NCBI GenBank assembly: GCA_001695595.3
Contig: MBPM02000056.1
Coordinates: forward strand, 186,001 to 250,000
DNA length: 64,000 nt
Origin: Plasmopara viticola
Taxonomy: Eukaryota > Oomycota > Peronosporomycetes > Peronosporales > Peronosporaceae
Direction: 5' to 3'
Part shown: positions 10,018 to 20,384 of the stretch, one piece after another
Position numbering within the stretch: position 1 is the stretch's first letter
Layout: every line of letters starts with the position of its first letter
Program-made: the position numbers and the translations under genes
The notes under the pieces: model-generated
Told to the model about the DNA's origin: nothing
What the model saw: only the letters and a program-made list of their open reading frames with translations
Databases searched by the model: none

Positions 10018-13000
10018 TTATCTGTGCGACGCAGCAGAGCCGTGCATGGACGCCGAGCCTGGAAACGGGATCGTGGCATTGTTGGACGACGAGTGGTCGA
10101 GTCGTGGATGGTTGGGATCGTGCGCCGAGAAGCGACTGGCCCAGAGATCCGACTCCGCGTCCGTGTGGCGAGCGTACTTCATGTTGGACCCTAGACGCTG
10201 CGCTTCGTGGTTCGACCGTGCCATCCACGCACGAATGTACGTGCTAAAGACAATGAGTTGCCGGACAAACCAGACAAAGATCACAATGGCGTTGATGCCA
10301 ATGTACGCTTGGGCCACGTTCGACCGGGCCGTGGCCGACATGGTGTTCGAGTTGAGGAACGCAAAGGCCAGGCCAAAGTTGAGCATCTTGAGCAGCCCCA
10401 AGACGTACGTGATCCGGAGCACGAGCGTGTCGGCAAACGGCGAGAGGATAAAAACGCACGCGAGGTAGAACGCTTGGACGCCCACGACGGCAATCAACTG
10501 GGTCGGGTCGGCCGACACACACCCCACGAGGACGCCCGTCGTGATCTGGACGACCACGTCAATGACAAAGAACATGCGACTGCGGTACGTGTACTCGCAG
10601 TAGAGCGAGCCCCACGTCGCGAGGTTTTCAAATTGTTCCAATTCGTCCTTGGTCTTGTGCATGATGACGCGTCCCGCGACGGCGAGGACGCCAAAACACA
10701 CGACGACGAGCGCAATGAGCGCAATGATGAGGGGGTCGGCCACGATCGCCGCTTGGATTTCCATGGAAATCTCAAACGACGCGAGCATACTGAGGGGAAA
10801 AAGCGCAAAGTACCAGACGAGGACGCACAGGCCGAGCGCACGGATCGAGACGCTCCGGAGACGGTGGACGCCCGACGTGTAGTTGGTCAAGTCGGACGAT
10901 TGGTTCAACGCGCGCTCGGCCTTGCACTTGGCCAGCACGGCGAGGACGAGAAAGACCGTGACCAAGAGCCCGAGCACGACGGCAAACCCAATGGCACTGT
11001 ACACCAAGAGCTTGTCTTCCGCCACGCCAATGCGATCGGCGTACGAGACCAAGCCCCCCAACACGATCGTCTCGAGGCGACGCGAGGCGGCCGACGCGCT
11101 CGACGCCGTCTTTTCCACCAAAAAGTTGCTCCACGCAAACGAATCCGTATAGTCCCAGAGAAAGTAAGGCGTCTTGAGCAACGTGAGCTCGGACAGCATT
11201 TGCATGTGCTGCAAGTAGCTCACGTAAAAGAGAAATTCCCACGTGTTGGGACTCCAGACGGCATTGACCCAGAGCAAATTCGGGTCGAGCGACACAAAGT
11301 GGAAAAAGAGCAACAGGGCCACGGAAATGCCGGCAAACGCAATGGACGCGTAGCGCAAGAATTCGTGCACGGACGACGCGGCCGCCGAGAGCATGGCAGT
11401 GTTTTCCGACTCGACGTACGTGTTGCGGCCCCCAATGACGTTGGCATCCAACGCCACATCGTCGTCCTCGGACGTAGGGGTCCGTCCCCGGACGTACGTC
11501 AAGAGGTCCGTCGACCCACTCTCGTCCGTGTCGCCGGCAATGTTCAGCACGACGGGCTGGATCGTCGACTCGGGAATGTCGGGAATCGCAAAGGGATCGG
11601 TGGTGCTCTTCTTGGCGGGAACGGTCTTGGCCGAGGCATTGAACATGATGACGTCCGACCGGGTCTGTTCCAGTTGCTCGATCGAGCTTTGGGCCGGTGC
11701 TTCGGACGCGTCGTCTTCGTTCACGAGGTTCGTCTCGATGGCAAGCGGTGACTTGGTCACTGTGGGCGTTTCGGTAGCAATGTCGCTTAATTCGGTTGGC
11801 TTGGCGGTCACGGGAGCTGGGGATTCGTCGACTTTCGCAAGAGTTGGTGTCGCTGTGGATTTGTGCACGCTGTCGTCGGGGGACGGAGCGGTGGACGGTG
11901 AAGGCTCAGAGGGGGAATCGGAAGATGGAGGAACAGATGGAGAGTCGGAGGTTGGGGGCTCTTGGGGCGAGTCGGCTCGAGAGCCCGAGGTGGGAGGCTC
12001 TGGGGACGGAGCCGTTGGCGTCTCTGTACCAGTCGGGACGGAAGGCGTCTCTGTACCTGTCGGGACGGAAGGTGTCTCTGTACCAGTCGGGACGGTTGGA
12101 GAGTCTGTACCCGTTGGGACGCTCGGAGTCTGTGTATCCGTCGGTGGACTAGAGATCAAGCCTGTGACAGGAGATAGGAGCGAGGGTGGCGAGCTCGGTG
12201 CATCGGACGGGACGCTTGGAGTCGGTGTACCCGTCGGGCCGCTCGGACTTTGTGTACCCGTTGGGACGCTCGGAGCCTGTGTATCCGTCGGTGGACTGGA
12301 GAACAACCCGGTTACAGGAGATAGGAGCGAGGGTGGCGAGCTCGGTGCATCGGACGGGACGCTTGGAGTCGGTGCACCCGTCGGGCCGCCCGGAGTCTGT
12401 GTATCCGTCGGTGGACTGGAGATCAAGCCGGTTACAGGAGATAGGAGCGAGGGTGGCGAGCTCGGTGCATCGGACGGGACGCTTGGAGTCGGTGTACCCG
12501 TCGGGCCGCTCGGACTTTGTGTACCCGTTGGGACGCTCGGAGACTGTGTATCCGTCGGTGGACTGGAGATCAAGCCGGTTACAGGAGATAAAAGCGAGGG
12601 TGGCGAGCTCGGTGCATCGGACGGGACGCTTGGAGTCGGTGTACCCGTCGGGCCGCTCGGACTTTGTGTACCCGTTGGGACGCTCGGAGACTGTGTATCC
12701 GTCGGTGGACTGGAGATCAAGCCGGTTACAGGAGATAAAAGCGAGGGTGGCGAGCTCGGTGCATCGGACGGGACGCTTGGAGTCGGTGTACCCGTCGGGC
12801 CGCCCGGAGTCAGTGTTTCCGTCGGTGGACTGGAAAACAAGCCGGTTACAGGAGATAAAAGCGAGGGCGACGAGCTCGGTACACCTGTCGGGCCGCTTGG
12901 AGTTGGTGTACCCGTCGGGACGCCCGGAGTATCCGTCGGTGGACTGGAGAACAAGCCGGTCACAGGAGATATAAGCGAGGGCGACGAGCTCGGTACACCT

Positions 13001-16000
13001 GTCGGGCCGCTTGGAGTTGGTGTACCCGTCGGGACGCCCGGAGTATCCGTCGGTGGACTGGAGAACAAGCCGGTTACAGGAGATAGAAGCGAAGGCGACG
13101 AGCTCGGTACACCTGTCGGGCCGCTTGGAGTTGGTGTACCCGTCGGGACGCCCGGAGTATCCGTCGGTGGACTGGAGAACAAGCCGGTCACAGGAGACGT
13201 AAGAGAGGGCGACGAGCTCGGTACATCTGTCGGGCCGCTTGGAGCTGGTGTACCCGTTGAAACGCCAGGAGTCTGTGCACCCGTCGGGATGCCCGGAGTA
13301 TTTGTCGGTGGACTGGAGAACAAGCCGGTCACAGGAGATATAAGCGAGGGCGACGAGCTCGGTACACCTGTCGGGCCGCTTGGAGTTGGTGTACCCGTCG
13401 GGACGCCCGGAGTATCCGTCGGTGGACTGGAGAACAAGCCGGTCACAGGAGATGTAAGAGAGGGCGACGAGCTCGGTACATCTGTCGGGCCGCTTGGAGC
13501 TGGTGTACCCGTTGAAACGCCAGGAGTCTGTGCACCCGTCGGGACGCCCGGAGTATCCGTCGGTGGACTGGAGAACAAGCCGGTTACATGAGATAGAAGC
13601 GAAGGCGACGAGCTCGGTACATCTGTCGGGCCGCTTGGAGCTGGTGTACCCGACGAAACGCCCGGAGTCTGTGTGCCCGTCGGGATGCCCGGAGTATTTG
13701 TCGGTGGACTGGAGAACAAGCCGGTCACAGGAGATATAAGCGAGGGCGACGAGCTCGGTACACCTGTCGGGCCGCTTGGAGTTGGTGTACCCGTCGGGAC
13801 GCCCGGAGTATCCGTCGGTGGACTGGAGAACAAGCCGGTCACAGGAGACGTAAGAGAGGGCGACGAGCTCGGTACATCTGTCGGGCCGCTTGGAGCTGGT
13901 GTACCCGTTGAAACGCCCGGAGTCTGTGCACCCGTCGAGACGCCCGGAGTATCCGTCGGTGGACTGGAGAACAAGCCGGTTACAGGAGATAGAAGCGAAG
14001 GCGACGAGCTCGGTACATCTGTCGGGCCGCTTCGAGCTGGTGTACCCGTCGAAACGCCCGGAGTCTGTGTACCCGTCGGGACGCCCGGAGTATCCGTCGG
14101 TGGACTGGAGAACAAGCCGGTTACAGGAGATAGAAGCGAAGGCGACGAGCTCGGTACACCTGTCGGGCCGCTTGGAGTTGGTGTACCCGTCGGGACGCCC
14201 GGAGTATCCGTCGGTGGACTGGAGAACAAGCCGGTTACAGGAGATAGAAGCGAAGGCGACGAGCTCGGTACACCTGTCGGGCCGCTTGGAGTTGGTGTAC
14301 CCGTCGGGACGCCCGGAGTATCCGTCGGTGGACTGGAGAACAAGCCGGTAACAGGAGATGTAAGCGAGGGCGACGAGCTCGGTACACCTGTTGGGCCGCT
14401 TGGAGCTGGTGTACCCGTCGAAACGCCCGGAGTCTGTGTACCCGCCGGGACGCTCGGAGTATCCGTCGGTGGACTGGAGAACAAGCCGGTTACAGGAGAT
14501 AGAAGCGAAGGCGACGAGCTCGGTACATCTGTCGGGCCGCTTGGAGTTGGTGTACCCGTCGGGACGCCCGGAGTATCCGTCGGTGGACTGGAGAACAAGC
14601 CGGTAACAGGAGATGTAAGCGAGGGCGACGAGCTCGGTACACCTGTCGGGCCGCTTGGAGTTGGTGTACCCGTCGGGACGCCCGGAGTATCCGTCGGTGG
14701 ACTGGAGAACAAGCCGGTAACAGGAGATGTAAGCGAGGGCGACGAGCTCGGTACACCTGTCGGGCCGCTTGGAGCTGGTGTACCCGTCGGGACGCCCGGA
14801 GTATCCGTCGGTGGACTGGAGAACAAGCCGGTAACAGGAGATGTAAGCGAGGGCGACGAGCTCGGTACACCTGTTGGGCCGCTTGGAGCTGGTGTACCCG
14901 TCGAAACGCCCGGAGTCTGTGTACCCGTCGGGACGCTCGGAGTATCCGTCGGTGGACTGGAGAACAAGCCGGTTACAGGAGATAGAAGCGAAGGCGACGA
15001 GCTCGGTACATCTGTCGGGCCGCTTGGAGTTGGTGTACCCGTCGGGACGCCCGGAGTATCCGTCGGTGGACTGGAGAACAAGCCGGTAACAGGAGATGTA
15101 AGCGAGGGCGACGAGCTCGGTACACCTGTTGGGCCGCTTGGAGCTGGTGTACCCGTCGAAACGCCCGGAGTCTGTGTACCCGCCGGGACGCCCGGAGAAT
15201 CCGTCGGTGGACTGGAGAACAAGCCGGTTACAGGAGGTAGCAGCGAAGGCGACGAGCTTGGTGCGTCAGTCGGGACGCTTGGAGTTGGTGTACCCGTCGG
15301 GACGCCCGGAGTATCCGTCGGTGGACTGGAGAACAAGCCGGTCACAGGAGATGTAAGCGAGGGCGACGAGCTCGGTACACCTGTCGGGCCGCTTGGAGTT
15401 GGTGTACCCGTCGGGACGCCCGGAGTATCCGTCGGTGGACTGGAGAACAAGCCGGTCACAGGAGATGTAAGCGAGGGCGACGAGCTCGGTACACCTGTCG
15501 GGCCGCTTGGAGTTGGTGTACCCGCCGGGACGCCCGGAGAATCCGTCGGTGGACTGGAGAACAAGCCGGTTACAGGAGGTAGCAGCGAAGGCGACGAGCT
15601 TGGTGCGTCAGTCGGGACGCTTGGAGCCTCTGTAGGGATCGGGATGCTTGGAGCTTGTGTATCCACCAGGGCAATTGGAGCCTCAGTGTCCGCCGGTGGA
15701 CTGGAGACCAGGCCTATTACAGGTGATACGAGCGAGGGCGACGAGCTTGGTGCGTCCGTCGGGACGCTCGGAGCCTCTGTAGGGGTCGGGACGCTCGGAG
15801 TCTCTGTAGGGGTCGGGACGCTTGGAGCTTGTGTATCCACCAGGGCAATTGGAGCCTCAGTGTCCGCCGGTGGACTGGAGACCAAGCCTGTTACAGTTGA
15901 TAGGAGCGAGGGCGACGAGCTCGGTGCGTCCGTCGGGATGCTCGGAGCCTCTGTGGGGGTCGGGATGCTTGGAGCCTCTGTAGGTGTGGGGACGCTTGGA

Positions 16001-16659
16001 GCCTCAGTCTCCGCCGGTGGACTGGAGACCAAGCTTATTACAGGTGTTAGGAGCGAGGGTGACGAGCTCGGTGCATCCGTCGGGACGCTCGGAGCCTCTG
16101 TAGGTGTCGGGACGCTCGGAGCCTCTGTAGGTGTCGGGACGCTCGGAGCCTCTGTAGGTGTCGGGACGCTTGGAGCCTCAGTCTCCGCCGGTGGACTGGA
16201 GACCAAGCTTATTACAGGTGTTAGGAGCGAGGGTGACGAGCTCGGAGCATCCGTCGGGACGCTCGGAGCCTCTGTAGGTGTCGGGACGCTCGGAGCCTCT
16301 GTAGGTGTCGGGACGCTCGGAGCCTCTGTAGGTGTCGGGACGCTTGGAGCCTCAGTTTCCGCCGGTGGAGTCGATGGGGGCGAGGGTGTCGAGCTCGGTG
16401 CATCCGTCGGAGCGTTTGGGGTCTCTGTCTCCGGTGGGGGACTGGAGAGCAAGTTTTGCGTGAGCGATGGCGCCAAAGAGTCGGTGACCGACGAGGTAGA
16501 TAGTGGTGTCACGCTGTCTAAGGGCGCAGTATTGAGAAGAGTCTCCTCGGGATTAACACCCAGCAACAATTTGCGGGAGGTCTCAGCGGCCCGGGCCTGC
16601 GTCTCGGGAACGAGCGCGAAGGCCAGTGCCGCGAGCGCCACGCCGCGCACATGCACCAT
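10018..16659 (-). CDS. mucin-like repeat protein with C-terminal TRP/FLC-like multi-pass membrane domain
   Basis: About 2213 residues. Residues 1-24 are a hydrophobic signal peptide ending near QARA. From about residue 60 to 1545 there are roughly 32 Pro/Ser/Thr-rich tandem units, most 38 residues long (some with a 9-residue insertion), each with one apolar beat of the type SPVTGLFSSP. A Ser/Pro then acidic linker follows. From about residue 1760 to 2140 several hydrophobic helices form a domain resembling the fungal TRP-like/flavin-carrier (Pfam TRP) family, ending in a polar His/Ser-rich tail. In fungi that domain follows an ML-like lipid-binding ectodomain; here the repeats take that place. 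The ATG at 16657-16659 is used because the codon further upstream is TTG. The repeats predict a long, heavily O-glycosylated extracellular or lumenal stalk. The TRP/FLC assignment rests on layout and sequence feel; the repeat description is direct. Confidence 0.85.
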   Translation of the reverse strand: MVHVRGVALAALAFALVPETQARAAETSRKLLLGVNPEETLLNTAPLDSVTPLSTSSVTDSLAPSLTQNLLSSPPPETETPNAPTDAPSSTPSPPSTPPAETEAPSVPTPTEAPSVPTPTEAPSVPTPTEAPSVPTDAPSSSPSLLTPVISLVSSPPAETEAPSVPTPTEAPSVPTPTEAPSVPTPTEAPSVPTDAPSSSPSLLTPVISLVSSPPAETEAPSVPTPTEAPSIPTPTEAPSIPTDAPSSSPSLLSTVTGLVSSPPADTEAPIALVDTQAPSVPTPTETPSVPTPTEAPSVPTDAPSSSPSLVSPVIGLVSSPPADTEAPIALVDTQAPSIPIPTEAPSVPTDAPSSSPSLLPPVTGLFSSPPTDSPGVPAGTPTPSGPTGVPSSSPSLTSPVTGLFSSPPTDTPGVPTGTPTPSGPTGVPSSSPSLTSPVTGLFSSPPTDTPGVPTGTPTPSVPTDAPSSSPSLLPPVTGLFSSPPTDSPGVPAGTQTPGVSTGTPAPSGPTGVPSSSPSLTSPVTGLFSSPPTDTPGVPTGTPTPSGPTDVPSSSPSLLSPVTGLFSSPPTDTPSVPTGTQTPGVSTGTPAPSGPTGVPSSSPSLTSPVTGLFSSPPTDTPGVPTGTPAPSGPTGVPSSSPSLTSPVTGLFSSPPTDTPGVPTGTPTPSGPTGVPSSSPSLTSPVTGLFSSPPTDTPGVPTGTPTPSGPTDVPSSSPSLLSPVTGLFSSPPTDTPSVPAGTQTPGVSTGTPAPSGPTGVPSSSPSLTSPVTGLFSSPPTDTPGVPTGTPTPSGPTGVPSSSPSLLSPVTGLFSSPPTDTPGVPTGTPTPSGPTGVPSSSPSLLSPVTGLFSSPPTDTPGVPTGTQTPGVSTGTPARSGPTDVPSSSPSLLSPVTGLFSSPPTDTPGVSTGAQTPGVSTGTPAPSGPTDVPSSSPSLTSPVTGLFSSPPTDTPGVPTGTPTPSGPTGVPSSSPSLISPVTGLFSSPPTNTPGIPTGTQTPGVSSGTPAPSGPTDVPSSSPSLLSHVTGLFSSPPTDTPGVPTGAQTPGVSTGTPAPSGPTDVPSSSPSLTSPVTGLFSSPPTDTPGVPTGTPTPSGPTGVPSSSPSLISPVTGLFSSPPTNTPGIPTGAQTPGVSTGTPAPSGPTDVPSSSPSLTSPVTGLFSSPPTDTPGVPTGTPTPSGPTGVPSSSPSLLSPVTGLFSSPPTDTPGVPTGTPTPSGPTGVPSSSPSLISPVTGLFSSPPTDTPGVPTGTPTPSGPTGVPSSSPSLLSPVTGLFSSPPTETLTPGGPTGTPTPSVPSDAPSSPPSLLSPVTGLISSPPTDTQSPSVPTGTQSPSGPTGTPTPSVPSDAPSSPPSLLSPVTGLISSPPTDTQSPSVPTGTQSPSGPTGTPTPSVPSDAPSSPPSLLSPVTGLISSPPTDTQTPGGPTGAPTPSVPSDAPSSPPSLLSPVTGLFSSPPTDTQAPSVPTGTQSPSGPTGTPTPSVPSDAPSSPPSLLSPVTGLISSPPTDTQTPSVPTGTDSPTVPTGTETPSVPTGTETPSVPTGTETPTAPSPEPPTSGSRADSPQEPPTSDSPSVPPSSDSPSEPSPSTAPSPDDSVHKSTATPTLAKVDESPAPVTAKPTELSDIATETPTVTKSPLAIETNLVNEDDASEAPAQSSIEQLEQTRSDVIMFNASAKTVPAKKSTTDPFAIPDIPESTIQPVVLNIAGDTDESGSTDLLTYVRGRTPTSEDDDVALDANVIGGRNTYVESENTAMLSAAASSVHEFLRYASIAFAGISVALLLFFHFVSLDPNLLWVNAVWSPNTWEFLFYVSYLQHMQMLSELTLLKTPYFLWDYTDSFAWSNFLVEKTASSASAASRRLETIVLGGLVSYADRIGVAEDKLLVYSAIGFAVVLGLLVTVFLVLAVLAKCKAERALNQSSDLTNYTSGVHRLRSVSIRALGLCVLVWYFALFPLSMLASFEISMEIQAAIVADPLIIALIALVVVCFGVLAVAGRVIMHKTKDELEQFENLATWGSLYCEYTYRSRMFFVIDVVVQITTGVLVGCVSADPTQLIAVVGVQAFYLACVFILSPFADTLVLRITYVLGLLKMLNFGLAFAFLNSNTMSATARSNVAQAYIGINAIVIFVWFVRQLIVFSTYIRAWMARSNHEAQRLGSNMKYARHTDAESDLWASRFSAHDPNHPRLDHSSSNNATIPFPGSASMHGSAASHR
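12040..16400. repeat. in-frame tandem repeat array (main unit 114 bp)
   Basis: The DNA under the stalk is a long minisatellite. The main unit is 114 bp (for example TATCCGTCGG recurs at 14091 and 14205), with variants 27 bp longer. Three zones are visible: a TEAPSVPTP-type zone at about 15.6-16.4 kb, the 38-residue unit at about 12.85-15.6 kb, and a 40-49-residue SPSVPTG-type zone at about 12.0-12.85 kb. Because the unit length is a multiple of three, several antisense frames are also open, which explains long but spurious Gly/Val-rich frames on the plus strand. Confidence 0.95.
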
Positions 16660-16720
16660 GTCAGTAGTCAATCAAAGTGTACGTCAACGTGGAACAACGT
16701 CGAGCGTGGGTGCCCAGCAA

Positions 16721-16736
16721 TCACAGAAATGACGGG
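16721..16736 (-). promoter_or_regulatory. initiator-like core promoter of TRP-like gene
   Basis: The minus strand reads CCCGTCATTTCTGTGA, an Inr-like TCATTTC about 65-75 nt upstream of the ATG. It is a weak single-motif match. Confidence 0.25.
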
Positions 16737-17580
16737 CGTGCAAGCAGGCGACGTGATAGGCTTTGAAAGCGCGCGCGGGACAGAAAAGCGGCGGGATGGG
16801 TCTTATCGTATGGTTGCCACTAGCATTTGATTTGGAAATGGGCGCGTGGGACTGAATACATGCGTTAACTAATTGCTTGAATTTTGGGATGGGGGGGGAT
16901 TTGGCCCAGTGTGGATGGTACAAGTGCTCGGCAGGAACGTGTTTGGGCTGGGCTGCACGCTCTGTTTCTCCGTTGCACACTATCGCACCTTTTCGCTACA
17001 ATAACATTCCTACCATGGCCATGGGTTATTACTTCCCTGTAGCTTGCATCACGATCGGTCGTCTCACATTGGTGGAGCCTACGATGCATGCACGCTGGTG
17101 ATAAGAAACGGGTTTCTAATACCGAACTGCGAAACATAATAGCAAGCATACGATGGAATGCAAGAATGAGTGCAGATTTAAAATCAGGTTATTTCTAAGC
17201 GATAATTGCCCATTCTGTCACGTCGGCCAGGTACAGTACAGGCCTATTAATTTGTTGAAAGAAGAATTCGACTGACTATATATCTTTCGTCGCACATGCA
17301 CCAAATTGTATGACACAGTTTATTTTTTGTATGGGTCTCCCCATCAGCATGTCGCTGTAGGGATCCCTACATCTGTGCAGCTGTTCCTAAAGAGTCGGAG
17401 TTGCGATAGCAAGGAGCATTAATAGTTGGAAGCTGGTCTGATATATTTCCGTCCTCTAGCATGAGACCAACCAATAAGGTTGCTTGTCACAAATTTGTAG
17501 CGATTAGGCACTCCATCTGTTTAGTGAGTTTGTCGAAATTCCGACGAAAAAAAATGCTCAATAAGTATTCAAAAAAAAAA
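16737..17580. other. intergenic, upstream region of TRP-like gene
   Basis: The first 200 bp are GC-rich, then composition drops to AT-rich. Homopolymers (A runs near 17548 and 17571-17580) sit just before the tandem 0.97-kb repeats. No gene is recognised. Confidence 0.5.
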
Positions 17581-18551
17581 ATATTAATATTTCAAGGTGT
17601 TGGCCCGAGGTTTGATGTTATTCTCGGCTCAGTTCTCTCTTAGCGTTGGGTTGCATGTATTGCCAAGCTTCCAATGCTGATTTATGCATAGTCGATTGAC
17701 CCCGCAGAAAAGACATCGGATGATCACTTATGACTTTAGAACATAAGAGCCATTGACATAACTCAAGTACATGTCCAGCAACATCTCATCAATCAAGACG
17801 GCAAAGTAGAACGGCAACGGTGCACTGCCATAAGACTCACGACTGAAAACTATAGAATTAGTGATCTCCACGATAGTTGTATATGGGGAATATGCATAAC
17901 GGAAGCGTGTCAAGCATATTCCCTTCGTGCAGAACCACTATACAAAGCCACACTTTGAGCCTCGTGGACAAAAAAGTTGACGGCACCTAGAAAAATTCTA
18001 GACCACTGCATTACAACCAAGTGACGAGAGTCCGCAGAATTTACGCGGATACAGTGCATGCACGGCTCGAGATTGACGTTATTCTTGAGTTGCGCGCACA
18101 GGACCCGAAGGACAACTTGAGATTGACGCACTTATCAATTATCCTTGGGATTTGATACGCAGCCACCACTTTTGGTTAACTGGCCACCACCCCTCCAAAT
18201 ATAACCTAATTATACTGGCTCAAATGGCTTCTAATTGGCTGAACGGCTACATCGTCTTCGACGCTACGGATACACGACGCACTTGATGCAGACTTTACGT
18301 CGACGTAAAAACCATCAATTAGGAGACTTGACATTTTTGTCAGCCAAGACATGGAACTGCTGGCATGACCACGTCCAACTGAAAGCTCTTTAAGATGTAC
18401 GTCACTTGCTTAAATTCTGTTAATCTCGTCGTTTTCATTTTTGTAAGGAGCGAGGTTGTTGATGATGCAGGGCTCACTCACATCGACTGCAGCCAAGTTT
18501 ACAACAACAATTGGCCAACATGAGGCTTGCAGTATAAAACTAGCTTCTTAT
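17581..18551. repeat. LTR-like tandem repeat, copy 1
   Basis: The first of two head-to-tail copies starts at ATATTAATATTTCAAGGTG and ends at GTATAAAACTAGCTTCTTAT. It includes TGTTGGCCCGAGG near its start and a TATA-box-like GTATAAAA 20 bp before its end, as in the U3 part of an LTR. It has no coding frame beyond about 73 codons. The first ~560 bp are almost identical to copy 2; the rest has many more differences. Confidence 0.8.
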
Positions 18552-18556
18552 CCCAA

Positions 18557-19517
18557 ATATTAATATTTCAAGGTGTTGGCCCGAGGTTTGATGTTATTCT
18601 CGGCTCAGTTCTCTCTTAGCGTTGGGTTGCATGTATTGCCAAGCTTCCAATACTGATTTATGCATAGTCGATTGACCCCGCAGAAAAGACATCGGATGAT
18701 CACTTATGACTTTAGAACATAAGAGCCATTGACATAACTCAAGTACATGTCCAGCAACATCTCATCAATCAAGACGGCAAAGTAGAACGGCAATGGTGCA
18801 CTGCCATAAGACTCACGACTGAAAGCTATAGAATTAGTGATCTCCACGATAGTTGTATATGGGGAAATAGGCATAACGGAAGCGTGTCAAGCATATTCCC
18901 TTCGTGCAGAACCACTATACAAAGCCACACTTTGAGCCTCGTGGACAAAAAAGTTGACGGCACCTAGAAAAATTCTAGACCACTGCATTACAACCAAGTG
19001 ACGAGAGTCCGCAGAATTTACGCGGATACAGTGCATGCACGGCTCGAGATTGACGTTATTCTTGAGTTGCGCGCACAGGACCCGAAGGACAACTTGAGAT
19101 TGACGCACTTATCAATTATCCTTGGGATTTGATACGCAGCCACCACTTTTGGTTAACTGGCCACCACCCCTCCAAATGTAATCTAATTAATTGGCTCAAA
19201 TGGCTTCTGATTGGCTGGACGGATACTTCATCATCGACGCTACGAGTACACGACGCGCGAGACTTTACGTCGAAGTAAAGGCCAACAATTAGGAGACTTT
19301 GTGTCTTTGTTAGCCAAGACATGGAACTGCTGGCATGACCGTGTCCACCTGAAAGCTCTTTAAGATGTGCGTCACTTGCTTAAATTCTGTTAAACTCGTC
19401 GTTTTCATTTTTGTAAGGAGCGAGGTCGTTGATGACGCAGAGCTCACATCGACTGCAGCCAAGTTTACAACAACAGTTGGCCAACATGAGGCTTGCAGTA
19501 TAAAACTAGCTTCTTAT
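18557..19517. repeat. LTR-like tandem repeat, copy 2
   Basis: The second copy follows copy 1 after a 5-bp spacer. The period is 976 bp. Beyond the shared TATAAAACTAGCTTCTTAT end, the sequence continues with unique bases (CTCGTACTGG...), which may be the R/U5 part or flanking DNA of the element from which the repeat came. No primer-binding site or gag/pol frame follows. Confidence 0.8.
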
Positions 19518-20207
19518 TTCTCGTACTGGTACGAATGTGAGTCTACGAGGCAGACCTCCATCGTCAGTGGACAGACACTTTCGCATCTCCCTTCTCAACG
19601 GATGACAACAACCACGTTGGCTTCATAACAATCACCAACCCATGTTGACGTATCAGTAACCTATCACTCTCGTCTTCACTGTCCAATAGGAATTGTCGCG
19701 TGTCCTACTGAAGCCTTGTCCAGTCCTGAGTCATCGTCCATTTATCCATCCACTCGGATTTAAGATGCTGCCGCATATTTTGATTGGTCGAGATTATTGG
19801 CTTTGTTTTGAAGAGCGATTGCAAGTAATATACTGGATGTGGCAACGACACGGCTTGAGGCTTTGGTTGTGGGTTTCGGACTGACTCGCGTCCGTTTTCT
19901 TGAGCAACGTGCGTACTTTGTCCTGGAAGTTTTGATAGCGAAGCTGCAGTCTCAACGCAGCTCCATTAGGCATAAGTAGTGGACGTAATTGCTCTGGTAT
20001 CTTAGTCGCGCTCGGCAGGTAGGATGGCCCGCCACACCACTCGTGCTTTGTCCTATCGTTTACAGCATTACAAGTGAGCTAATGAAAGGTTGTTTCATAT
20101 GTCCTCATTGTAAAGATGCAGGGAATTGATATTCGACCGAGAATTAACCGTTTAGTCAATCAGAAGCTATTAAACCAAAGGGTGGTGGGCTGCTTCATAT
20201 ATTTAAT
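19518..20207. other. intergenic
   Basis: AT-rich sequence between the tandem LTR-like repeats and the inverted-repeat element. There are only frames of about 60-90 codons without recognised domains. Confidence 0.45.
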
Positions 20208-20311
20208 TCAAGAGTCGCGTCATCCATCCCCCCATTTCATCATCTATCCCCCATTTTAAATTGAATAAACTACTGATTGGCTCAAACTCGGGCTCGATAT
20301 TTAAATGTTCG
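20208..20311. repeat. left terminal inverted repeat of tubulin-carrying element
   Basis: This arm pairs with 22498-22604. It contains repeated ATCCATC/ATCTATC-CCCC motifs near the outer tip. Confidence 0.75.
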
Positions 20312-20384
20312 TGACGTCACTTTATTGTTCAATACATTATAAATGTTCTTAAAATTAATAATTAAAAAGGAGTTCCTAAAGAAT

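Noticed and set aside
11393..13591. 732-codon plus-strand open frame
   Set aside because: Same cause as above; it is the antisense of the repeats and the linker, with no domain of its own.
13673..16732. 1019-codon plus-strand open frame (Gly/Val-rich repeats) antisense to the stalk gene
   Set aside because: The 114-bp repeat unit is a multiple of three, so any frame without a stop in one unit stays open through the array. The opposite strand has the signal peptide, the membrane domain and a proper start.
17581..19517. Complete LTR retrotransposon
   Set aside because: The copies are separated by only 5 bp and there is no gag/pol sequence, primer-binding site or polypurine tract between or beside them.
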